Positions 1 to 4,957 of a DNA stretch of 8,817 nucleotides are shown here, piece after piece. Under the pieces are notes generated by a model, which was given only the letters and a program-made list of their open reading frames with translations, was not told where the DNA came from and did not search any database. Numbering within the stretch: position 1 is the first letter of the stretch; the number at the start of each line of letters is the position of its first letter. The position numbers and the translations under genes are program-made. Origin of the DNA: Acidobacteria bacterium RIFCSPHIGHO2_01_FULL_67_28 (GTDB lineage Bacteria > Acidobacteriota > Terriglobia > Acidiferrales > 2-02-FULL-67-57); contig MEKM01000145.1 of the NCBI GenBank assembly GCA_001766965.1, forward strand, positions 1 to 8,817. The letters run 5' to 3'.

Positions 1-952
1 GCACGGGAACTTTCTTCGCCGCCGCCAGCTCCGCGAACTCGTAGCCCTGCTGGCCGCCGTAAAGAATGGGCTTGACTCCGGTCTTCGCGCTCAAAGCGAG
101 CGCTCGCTCGACTTCCTTGGTGAGGTTGGCGGGGATGAGCACCGGCCAGTTGGCGGCCTGCGCCTGCCGGACGGGCTCGAGTGCCCGGTCGTAGCTCGGC
201 CGCTCGCGGCCCTTGGGGTCGGACTCGTAGAGCGCCCAGGCCTGCGCGTAGTTTTCGGTGTCGAGGTAGACTTGCTTGATGTAGGAAAGGACGCCCATCA
301 GCGACCCGGGGAAACTCCAGAAGCCGCCCACGGGGCTGAAGTTCACCCGCAGCGCCGCCGGGGTCTTCACCACTAGGTCTTGCGGGCGCTCGCCCGCCAG
401 GTTGATGAAGGCGGCCTGGCCGGGGAAGATGCCGCGGTCGGGCGAGGTGACCGCCGAGGTGAACCCGCCCTTGCGCCAGGTCTCCAGGCGCTTGTCGGAA
501 AGCTGGAGGTTGTTGGCGGCGTTCTCCCAAGAGGTTGTTCCCGGGCGGTCCTCCGGCCCGCGCGCAATCGGCTGGCGCGCGGCCTGCTGGAGCGCCTCGC
601 TCATGGAGGCTGCGCCGCCGCCCGGTGGCGCCGCCGCCGGCAGGCCCAACGTGGTGAGCGAGTCAATCAGGCCGGGGTAGACGGTCAACCCCTTGCCGTC
701 GATCACCCAGGCTTCGGGCGGGACGGCGACGTCGGTCCCGACCGCGACGATGAGTCCGCGGGCGATGACCACCGTGCCGTTCTCTATGACTGGCCCCGAC
801 ACGGTCACGATGCGGGCGCCGCGGATGGCGAAGTAGGGCGGCTCGGGCGGCCGCTGCGCCTGCGCCGCCAGCGGCGCCAGCGCGAGCAGCGCCACCAGCG
901 TCAGCGCCAGCAGGGGACGAAGAGGATGCCGGGAGGGTTTCCAGAGAGGCAT
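1..952 (-). CDS. Secreted amidohydrolase-fold protein, 3' end outside window, degenerate metal site
   Basis: About 317 codons are visible and the C-terminus lies beyond base 1. The ATG at 952-950 is preceded by an excellent Shine-Dalgarno (AAGGAG, complement of 959-964) six bases upstream, which fixes the start. Residues 1-32 look like a Sec signal peptide: basic start (KPSRHPLRP), a Leu/Ala core, and AQA before Q33 as cleavage site, so export to periplasm or surface is likely. Residues 40-95 match the beta-sandwich entry of imidazolonepropionase-like amidohydrolases (FAIRGARIVTVSG, then YPGLID). In that superfamily the next residues are normally xHxH, the first metal ligands; here the text is D97-S-L-T-T-L-G, so both histidines are replaced. 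Later parts (RKGGFTSAVTSPDRGIFPG; PVLIPANLTKEVERALAL) keep the fold's flavour. It may be a non-catalytic paralogue; family fairly sure, activity unknown. Confidence 0.82.
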   Translation of the reverse strand, partial: MPLWKPSRHPLRPLLALTLVALLALAPLAAQAQRPPEPPYFAIRGARIVTVSGPVIENGTVVIARGLIVAVGTDVAVPPEAWVIDGKGLTVYPGLIDSLTTLGLPAAAPPGGGAASMSEALQQAARQPIARGPEDRPGTTSWENAANNLQLSDKRLETWRKGGFTSAVTSPDRGIFPGQAAFINLAGERPQDLVVKTPAALRVNFSPVGGFWSFPGSLMGVLSYIKQVYLDTENYAQAWALYESDPKGRERPSYDRALEPVRQAQAANWPVLIPANLTKEVERALALSAKTGVKPILYGGQQGYEFAELAAAKKVPV

Positions 953-958
953 CGCAGA

Positions 959-964
959 CTCCTT
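959..964 (-). promoter_or_regulatory. Shine-Dalgarno of the amidohydrolase gene
   Basis: On the minus strand this reads AAGGAG, six bases before the ATG at 952-950. It is among the strongest ribosome binding sites in the window and decides the start that gives the full signal peptide. Confidence 0.8.
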
Positions 965-1038
965 AGGACAGGGTTTCCACGACGGGCTTGCGACTTAGCA
1001 AGACGAAGAATCTCCCCCGACGGGTACAGGTTTTTTTC

Positions 1039-1067
1039 GGCCGTCCGGCCTGCCTGCCGCAGGCAGG
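1039..1067. repeat. Palindromic intergenic repeat, copy 1
   Basis: The head GGCCGTCCGG leads into a perfect inverted repeat CCTGCCTGC / GCAGGCAGG (1049-1057 and 1059-1067) around one central base. A second copy with the same head lies at 1228-1253. The symmetric 9-bp arms would form a stable hairpin in RNA or single-stranded DNA. Confidence 0.75.
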
Positions 1068-1220
1068 TTGCGGGCTTTCCGGGCGGGGAAGCGGGATGCT
1101 AGCGGCTGCCTGCGCCCCTGTCAAGCAGCCGGGTATCTTCCCCCTGCCCGGCATGCGTTCTGCGTTGGAAGACGCGTCGCGACGCATGGGAGACCCCTTC
1201 CCCAATGGGTCGTGGGTAGC

Positions 1221-1265
1221 GCGGGTTGGCCGTCTGGCCTGCCGGCAGGCAGGCCGCCTACCCGC
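1221..1265. repeat. Palindromic intergenic repeat, copy 2, within a longer inverted repeat
   Basis: GGCCGTCTGGCCTGCC (from 1228) repeats copy 1 with one substitution and a four-base TGCC deletion. Its core GCCTGCCGGCAGGC (1237-1250) is a 14-bp perfect palindrome. Outer arms GCGGGTTGGC (1221-1230) and GCCTACCCGC (1256-1265) pair at nine of ten positions, so the copy sits inside a larger hairpin. Confidence 0.75.
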
Positions 1266-1282
1266 GGCTCTTCTCAAAAACC

Positions 1283-1329
1283 GCAGGTAGCTCGCCCGTA
1301 ACAGCGGGCTCGCAACCTGCGCTACCTGC
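1283..1329. repeat. Inverted repeat just upstream of the metallopeptidase
   Basis: GCAGGTAGC (1283-1291) and GCTACCTGC (1321-1329) are perfect 9-bp inverted arms around a 29-base spacer that holds a small CCCG/CGGG pair. The right arm ends only ten bases before the putative -10 box at 1339, so it occupies the place where a -35 element would be. GTAGCGC also occurs at 1216-1222, and its inverse GCGCTAC at 1319-1325, suggesting one composite element from about 1214 to 1329. Confidence 0.6.
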
Positions 1330-1338
1330 TGGTGGGGC

Positions 1339-1344
1339 TACAAT
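1339..1344 (+). promoter_or_regulatory. Putative -10 box, near-leaderless metallopeptidase mRNA
   Basis: TACAAT matches the sigma-70 -10 consensus at five of six bases and ends eight bases before the ATG at 1353. Transcription would start at or next to the start codon, and no Shine-Dalgarno is present, which fits a leaderless message. No good -35 is visible at the usual spacing, so the call is tentative. Confidence 0.4.
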
Positions 1345-1352
1345 GGAACTCT

Positions 1353-1703
1353 ATGAACCGGGCCGAGTTCGAGCGGCTGGTGGAACAGGCGCTGGCGGAG
1401 CTGCCGGGGCGCTACCGCGCCCTGCTCGAAAACATCGTCGTCATCGTCGAAGACCGCCCCCGCGGGCAGCGTCGCCGGGCGCCGGCCGATGAGGACTTGT
1501 TACTCGGCGAGTTCGTCGGCGTCCCCCGCACCGAGAAAAGCGTCTTCGAGCCCGGCCCGCCCGACCAGGTCTTTCTCTACCAGAAGAACATCGAGGCCGT
1601 CTGCCAGTCCGACCAGGAGATTCGGGAGCAGGTGCGTTTGACCGTGCTGCACGAGCTCGGCCACTACTTCGGCCTGGAAGAAGACGAGCTGGAGCATTTG
1701 TAG
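1353..1703 (+). CDS. Small zincin-type metallopeptidase (HExxH)
   Basis: A 116-residue protein resembling the Zincin_1 family of short bacterial metallopeptidases, which are about this length. Helical N-terminus (MNRAEFERLVEQALAELPGR) is typical. The C-terminal motif LTVLHELGHYFGLEEDEL carries zinc ligands H100 and H104 and catalytic E101; E110 sits where the family has its third acidic ligand (HExxHxxGxx[DE]). There is no signal peptide, so a cytoplasmic site is expected; the family's substrates are poorly known. I chose the ATG at 1353 over the GTG at 1332 because the -10 box lies between them and the family normally begins near this Met. No Shine-Dalgarno precedes it. The stop codon lies inside the arm of an inverted repeat starting at 1699, so that element forms the gene's end. 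It appears to be a single-gene unit. Confidence 0.85.
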   Translation: MNRAEFERLVEQALAELPGRYRALLENIVVIVEDRPRGQRRRAPADEDLLLGEFVGVPRTEKSVFEPGPPDQVFLYQKNIEAVCQSDQEIREQVRLTVLHELGHYFGLEEDELEHL

Positions 1704-1787
1704 CGGCGGCTTTACTTGTGGTGAGCCCCGAGGCTTCGGGGCCGAACCACGCCGCCAGTCGGATGGCGAGGTAAACTCGCCGCTACA
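1699..1787. repeat. Inverted-repeat element overlapping the metallopeptidase stop codon
   Basis: Arms TGTAGCGGCGGCTTTAC (1699-1715) and GTAAACTCGCCGCTACA (1771-1787) are 17-bp inverted repeats with two mismatches. Inside is a hairpin CCCCGA-GGCT-TCGGGG (1726-1741). The gene's TAG (1701-1703) belongs to the left arm. The element lies in a convergent gap and could act as a transcription stop, but it has no U-tract, so a classical intrinsic terminator is not claimed. Confidence 0.7.
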
Positions 1788-1822
1788 CAACCCCCTGTCA
1801 CCCCAAGCCCTGAATCAGGTCT

Positions 1823-1926
1823 GTCATCCCGAGGCCTTGATTCCCACGGGGGCCGAGGGACCTGCTTTTCCCAAGCAGATTCCTCGCCCCGATCCCGAAG
1901 GTTCGGGATTCGGGGCTCGGAATGAC
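1823..1926. repeat. GTCATCCCGAG...CTCGGAATGAC inverted-repeat element
   Basis: The ends GTCATCCCGAG (1823-1833) and CTCGGAATGAC (1916-1926) are inverted with one mismatch. The right half holds a strong hairpin: CCCCGATCCCGAA (1887-1899) pairs with TTCGGGATTCGGGG (1902-1915) with one bulge. Text such as GAGGGACCTGCTTTTCCCAA (1855-1874) resembles a dispersed element I recall from Acidobacteriota genomes; this is recall, not a search. It ends four bases before the acetyltransferase stop codon. Confidence 0.65.
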
Positions 1927-1929
1927 GGA

Positions 1930-2916
1930 CTAGCCTAGGTCGCGGGCGAAGGCGGCGAAGCCCTTGATGACCCGGAAGCCGAGCTTGTAGTAGAGCTCGA
2001 TGGCGGGCTTGTTCTCGGCGGTGACAGTAAGCGAGACGCCGCGGTAGCCGCCCGCCCCGAGGCGCGCCAGCACCGCTTCCATCAGCGCCCGGCCCAGCCC
2101 CTGGCCCTGCCGCGCCGGGGCCACGCAGACTTGCGTCACGTGGGCCACCCCGGCCGCCACCCGCGAAGTCAGCGCCGCCCCCAGCAGCCGCTCCGTCCCT
2201 TCCTCGACGGCCACGAGCGACGTCTCCGCCAGGAAAACCCCGCAGCCGGGGAAGATGACGATGTTCTTCAGGAAGCGCAGCGAGCCTGCACTGGTGCTGT
2301 ACTGGTCGTTGATGCGGCTGTCGACGTGGCCGCGGTAGGCGTCCACGATGAGCGCGGCCATCGGCTGGAAGTAGCTGTCCTCCCAGGCGCGCAGAACAAC
2401 TTTTTCCGGCAGGCTGGCCGCCCGCGGCGCCGACGGGCGCAGCTCTTTGTAGAGGAACACCCGGGGGAAGGAGCGGAAGTCGTGGGCGAGAAAGACCGGC
2501 GCCAGCGGCTCGGTGCCGCAGGGGATGATCTGCGCCTCCAGGCGTCGCAGGGTCGGCGAGCCTTCGAGCGCCGCCAGCGTGTGCTCGAGCAAAAGCGTGG
2601 CCACGCCCGCCGGCGTGCCCGCCGGCCGCTGGCGGCGAAACTCACGCAGGACGTAGAGCTCGCCGATGATTCCCTTGGTGTCGTCGAGAATGTGAAACGA
2701 GTAGCCGGCCACGCGGCCGTGGATGAGGGCGGCCACGCCGGGGAGCGTCCGCGCCTCCACGTGCTTGCGAATCATCTCGGCCGAGGGGCGATGGTCCCAA
2801 TGGAGCTCTTCGGCCCAGAGGCGGCGCTCCTCTTCGAGCAGCGGAGCCAGCTCGCGGGCGCGCAACTGTCGCAGGTCGACCAGTTCGAAGGGCGAGAGTT
2901 GCGGCGCGACCGCCAT
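1930..2916 (-). CDS. Tandem-domain GNAT N-acetyltransferase
   Basis: A 328-residue protein, about twice a single GNAT domain, transferring an acyl group from CoA to an unknown acceptor. The C-terminal half (about 172-328) has classic GNAT motif A, VCVAPARQGQGLGRAL (263-278; Q270-G-Q-G-L-G binds the CoA pyrophosphate), then TVTAENKPAIELYYKLGF (297-314), the usual motif B. The N-terminal half (about 10-160) shows the same order (GVAALIHGRVAGY, IGELYVLREFRRQRPAGTPA, then a helix) but a looser CoA loop, suggesting a degenerate first domain. I chose the ATG at 2916 rather than the GTG at 2973 because a strong promoter lies between them and the extra residues would be partly repeat-derived. No signal peptide. 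It is monocistronic and converges with the metallopeptidase gene. Confidence 0.85.
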   Translation of the reverse strand: MAVAPQLSPFELVDLRQLRARELAPLLEEERRLWAEELHWDHRPSAEMIRKHVEARTLPGVAALIHGRVAGYSFHILDDTKGIIGELYVLREFRRQRPAGTPAGVATLLLEHTLAALEGSPTLRRLEAQIIPCGTEPLAPVFLAHDFRSFPRVFLYKELRPSAPRAASLPEKVVLRAWEDSYFQPMAALIVDAYRGHVDSRINDQYSTSAGSLRFLKNIVIFPGCGVFLAETSLVAVEEGTERLLGAALTSRVAAGVAHVTQVCVAPARQGQGLGRALMEAVLARLGAGGYRGVSLTVTAENKPAIELYYKLGFRVIKGFAAFARDLG

Positions 2917-2932
2917 GGCAGGACCTGCGCGG

Positions 2933-2961
2933 ATTATAGCATTGGCAGAAACCGTTGTCGG
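2933..2961 (-). promoter_or_regulatory. Sigma-70-type promoter of the acetyltransferase gene
   Basis: On the minus strand: CCGACA (-35, 2961-2956; four of six consensus bases), a 17-base spacer ending in an extended TGC, then a perfect TATAAT (-10, 2938-2933). The -10 ends 16 bases before the ATG at 2916, predicting a leader of only about ten bases and no strong Shine-Dalgarno. The -35 touches the outer edge of the inverted repeat starting at 2961. Confidence 0.75.
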
Positions 2962-3073
2962 TGGCGCAGACACTCCTGTTTACCCTGAGCGAAGTCGAAG
3001 GGTCTGCGCAGTCTCCCGAGATTCCGGGCAGACCCTTCGACCTGCTCAGGGCAAGCAAGAGTGTCTGCCCCAC
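2961..3073. repeat. Long imperfect inverted repeat (about 46-bp arms)
   Basis: Left arm 2961-3007 begins GTGGCGCAGACACTCCTGTT, continues with CCCTGAGCGAAGTCGAAGGG (2983-3002) and ends GTCTGC. Right arm 3028-3073 is its inverse with a few substitutions and one indel: on the minus strand it begins GTGGGGCAGACACTCTTG, then CCCTGAGCAGGTCGAAGGG. A loop of 20 bases remains. The core CCTGAGC...GTCGAAGGG resembles a palindromic repeat I recall from many environmental genomes. It looks like one repeat type inside the arms of another (see 3487-3511). It lies between divergent genes, so it is not a terminator for either. Confidence 0.8.
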
Positions 3074-3126
3074 TAGTCAATTCTTGTTGCGTGCGGGAGG
3101 ACTTCCGGGGACGATAGGCGGCGCAG

Positions 3127-3133
3127 AAGGAGG
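3127..3133 (+). promoter_or_regulatory. Shine-Dalgarno of the cupin gene
   Basis: AAGGAGG lies eight bases before the ATG at 3142 and fixes that start. The contrast with the leaderless-looking neighbours is clear. A promoter upstream (3074-3120) could not be identified with confidence. Confidence 0.75.
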
Positions 3134-3141
3134 CGACGCCG

Positions 3142-3480
3142 ATGGCCGACGACTTCTATCCCCCCGAGATCCGCCAGCTCCCCGAAGCCGACATCACCTT
3201 CCCCGGCGTGCGCGGCTGGCTGTTGCAGGGCGACCAAAGCTCGGTGCTCTTCGTGGACATCGCCGCCATCGGCCAGGTGCCGCCGCACGCCCACGGGGCG
3301 CAGTGGGGCGTGGTGCTCGCCGGCGAAATGGAGCTCACCATCGACGGCCAGACCCGCCGCTACCGCCCCGGCGACCACTACTACATCCCCGCCGGCACGG
3401 TGCACTCCGCCGTCTTCCAGACGCGCACTTTTGTGATTGACTTCTTTGCCGAGCGCGACCGCTACCAACCGAAGCGCTAG
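3142..3480 (+). CDS. Single-domain cupin protein
   Basis: A 112-residue small beta-barrel cupin of the AraC-N/cupin_2 kind. Motif 1 is G44-QVPPH49AH51GAQ54-WGVVLAG61, matching G(x5)HxH(x3-4)E(x6)G except that Gln54 stands where Glu usually binds the metal. Motif 2 is RPGDHYYIPAGTVHSA (75-90), giving the last His ligand H88. A His-His-Gln-His site could still bind a metal. The phrase LAGEMELTIDGQTRRYRPGD is the typical turn-and-strand between the motifs. No DNA-binding domain, signal peptide or partner enzyme is attached, and no operon partner exists, so substrate and role (isomerase, dioxygenase, or ligand sensor) cannot be read from the sequence. A strong Shine-Dalgarno supports the start. 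Confidence 0.85.
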   Translation: MADDFYPPEIRQLPEADITFPGVRGWLLQGDQSSVLFVDIAAIGQVPPHAHGAQWGVVLAGEMELTIDGQTRRYRPGDHYYIPAGTVHSAVFQTRTFVIDFFAERDRYQPKR

Positions 3481-3486
3481 CGCCCC

Positions 3487-3511
3487 GCGCAGACAGGAGT
3501 GTCTGCGCCAC
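3487..3511. repeat. Hairpin repeat GCGCAGACA-GGAG-TGTCTGCGC
   Basis: A perfect 9-bp stem (3487-3495, 3500-3508) with a GGAG loop. The stretch 3493-3511 is the exact inverse complement of 2961-2979, so the same repeat bounds both sides of the cupin gene. It starts six bases after the cupin stop and could serve as its transcript end, though no U-tract follows. Confidence 0.75.
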
Positions 3512-3555
3512 TAAGACAATGGGCGTAGGGCGAACCTTCTAAAACAAACACAGTA

Positions 3556-3577
3556 GGACAGACATTCTTGTCTGTCC
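3556..3577. repeat. Hairpin repeat GGACAGACA-TTCT-TGTCTGTCC
   Basis: A perfect 9-bp stem (3556-3564, 3569-3577) with a TTCT loop. It shares the CAGACA-N4-TGTCTG core with the hairpin at 3487 but has different outer pairs. It ends five bases before the methyltransferase stop codon, in a convergent gap, so it may shape the 3' end of the exporter operon mRNA. Confidence 0.7.
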
Positions 3578-3582
3578 GTCCG

Positions 3583-4194
3583 TCAGCGCCGGCAGGTGAA
3601 GACCAGCGCCGGCGGCAGGTTCCGCAACACCACTTCCCGGGCCACGGTGGAGAAGTATTGGCGCAACAGCCGCGCTGCCGTGAAGCGCCTGATGCGCCCC
3701 TCATTGAGCTGCCAGTAGGCCAGCAGGCCGTGCAGGTACTGGTACTGGGTGAAGACACCGTGGGGGGCGAGGCGCTGGACCAGGCCGCCGAGCGCCGCCT
3801 GCCGCTGGCGGTCGAGCATGAACGTCAAGCCGAGCGAGGAGACGGCGGCGTCGAGCTGCCGGACGCCGCGGGCGGCGAGCTCTTCGCCCACGCATTCGGC
3901 CCCGGCGGAAATCACCACCAGCCGCGGGTCGGCCAGCTTCTGGCGCAGGTAGTCGCGGAAGCGCGGGCTGATTTCGAACGAGTAGAGCGTGGCCTGGCGG
4001 GGCAGGGCGTCGAGCAGGGCGCGGGTGATGGCGCCGGTTCCGGGGCCGAACTCGACCACCGTGCGGGCGCGGGCCAGCGGCAGCGGCGCCAGCATGGCGC
4101 GGATCAGGTAGCGCGAGCTGGGCGCGACCGCCGAGGTGGCCTGAAAGTTCGCCAGGGCCTCGGCGGAAAAAGTTTTCAGCTCCTGCGGCTCCAC
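3583..4194 (-). CDS. PmtA-like class I SAM-dependent methyltransferase
   Basis: A 203-residue Rossmann-fold methyltransferase. Motif I is V46-V-E-F-G-P-G-T-G54, binding S-adenosylmethionine; the acidic residue ending strand 2 is E74 (YSFEISPRFRD). The following pattern resembles bacterial phospholipid N-methyltransferases (PmtA type): an N-terminal ATSAVAPSSRYLIRAML, a mid-region AVSSLGLTFM where that family has an SGLP-like loop, FTQYQYLHGLL, and a C-terminal RNLPPALVFTCRR. PmtA methylates phosphatidylethanolamine towards phosphatidylcholine, at the inner membrane surface; whether this enzyme does so, or acts on another lipid or exported small molecule, is open. It is the third gene of the operon: only six bases separate it from the permease stop, so it is very likely co-transcribed and functionally tied to the exporter. 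Its stop lies next to a hairpin repeat. Methyltransferase sure; lipid substrate inferred. Confidence 0.8.
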   Translation of the reverse strand: MEPQELKTFSAEALANFQATSAVAPSSRYLIRAMLAPLPLARARTVVEFGPGTGAITRALLDALPRQATLYSFEISPRFRDYLRQKLADPRLVVISAGAECVGEELAARGVRQLDAAVSSLGLTFMLDRQRQAALGGLVQRLAPHGVFTQYQYLHGLLAYWQLNEGRIRRFTAARLLRQYFSTVAREVVLRNLPPALVFTCRR

Positions 4195-4200
4195 GTCTCC

Positions 4201-4956
4201 TCACTCCTGCCGTTGCAGGGTGCGCACCGCATAGGCGAATGCCGCCAGGGAAAATACCACAAAGGCGGCGGCTTCGAGCAGAATTCGCCAGGGGTCGCCC
4301 ACGCCGATGGTCGCGAAGCGCAGGACGTCCACGTGCCAGGTGAGCGGATTCAGCTGGGCGGCGGCGCGGAACCAGCCCGGCAAAGGCTCGAGCGGGTAGA
4401 ACATCGAGCTGGCGAAGAGAAAAACGAAATAGAAGACGTTCACCACCGTGTTGAACAAATCGTTGCGGCGGATCTTGAGGGCGAAAATGGCGAAGAAGAA
4501 AAACCAGCCCGCCGCCCCGCCCACCACTGCCGCCAGCAAGAGCGGCAGCCGCTCGAGCTTGACCGGCACGTGCAACAGCAGCACGCCCAGGCCCACGGTG
4601 AGCGCGGCCTGGGCGACGGCCAGCAGCAGGTTGAACACCACCTTCCCCAGCAGAAATTGCGCCCGGCTCATCGGGTAGGTGAGCATCTCGTAGAAGATGC
4701 CGTTGTCGCGGTCGAAGAAGAATCCCCAGGCGGTGTTGGTGGCGATGCCGAAGCCGGCCATCCCCAGCACGCCGGCGAGGAAAAAGGCGGTGTAGTCCAC
4801 CCCCAGCGCCGCCAGGGGCGAGCCGAAGGTGTAGTCCATCATCACCCCGAAGAGCAGGAAGTAGAGGAGCGGGTAGAAAAGGTCGAAGAACATCCAGACG
4901 AGGTTGGTGAAGCGGATTTTGCCTTCGCGGTAGAGCACCGCCAGCAGGGCCGCCAT
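4201..4956 (-). CDS. ABC-2 type exporter permease
   Basis: A 251-residue integral membrane protein of the ABC-2 transporter family, the usual length for a single six-helix permease. Hydrophobic segments are visible at about 20-40, 55-78, 101-129, 137-160, 168-188 and 225-246. The connecting element LSSM-like FASSMFYPLEPLPGW followed by LNPLTWHVDVLRF (202-214) is the family's hallmark before the last helix. The N-terminal stretch before helix 1 would contact the ATPase as a coupling helix. It starts one base after the ATPase stop (TGA-C-ATG), which indicates translational coupling, and is followed after six bases by the methyltransferase. Two copies with two ATPases would form the transporter. 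Exported substrate unknown; drug, lipid and polysaccharide exporters share this architecture. Confidence 0.9.
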   Translation of the reverse strand: MAALLAVLYREGKIRFTNLVWMFFDLFYPLLYFLLFGVMMDYTFGSPLAALGVDYTAFFLAGVLGMAGFGIATNTAWGFFFDRDNGIFYEMLTYPMSRAQFLLGKVVFNLLLAVAQAALTVGLGVLLLHVPVKLERLPLLLAAVVGGAAGWFFFFAIFALKIRRNDLFNTVVNVFYFVFLFASSMFYPLEPLPGWFRAAAQLNPLTWHVDVLRFATIGVGDPWRILLEAAAFVVFSLAAFAYAVRTLQRQE

Positions 4957-4957
4957 G

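Larger units (their letters stand above)
953..1352. other. Divergent intergenic gap, repeat-rich, no convincing gene
   Basis: This 400-base gap separates the amidohydrolase (leftward) from the metallopeptidase (rightward). I see no convincing protein gene: the short open frames inside it run through palindromic repeats and have Arg/Pro/Ala-rich compositions typical of GC-rich noise. It holds two copies of a GGCCGTC-headed palindromic repeat (1039-1067 and 1228-1253), a 12-bp perfect palindrome GCGTCGCGACGC (1174-1185) flanked by ATGCGT/ACGCAT arms (1153-1158, 1182-1187), a longer inverted repeat just before the metallopeptidase (1283-1329), and the metallopeptidase's likely -10 box. No clear promoter for the amidohydrolase was found, although its ribosome binding site is clear. 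Confidence 0.6.

Noticed and set aside
987..1002. CTTGC-GACTTA-GCAAG hairpin upstream of the amidohydrolase as a riboregulator
   Set aside because: A five-base stem in GC-rich DNA is expected by chance, and no riboswitch landmark was seen.
963..1301. Small overlapping open frames in the 953-1352 gap on both strands
   Set aside because: They read through the palindromic repeats, giving Arg/Ala/Gly-rich peptides such as ACRQA runs, with no ribosome sites or domain features.
1039..1329. CRISPR-like or tandem array because similar palindromes recur
   Set aside because: Only two related units are present, unequally spaced (about 190 bases apart) and with different internal lengths; there is no regular repeat-spacer pattern.
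1332..1352. An upstream GTG start for the metallopeptidase
   Set aside because: The TACAAT box falls within the added seven codons and the family's start matches the Met at 1353.
2917..2973. A 19-residue longer start (GTG at 2973) for the acetyltransferase
   Set aside because: The extended -10 promoter TATAAT lies inside that stretch, and the first codons would come from the repeat at 2961. The ATG at 2916 is better.
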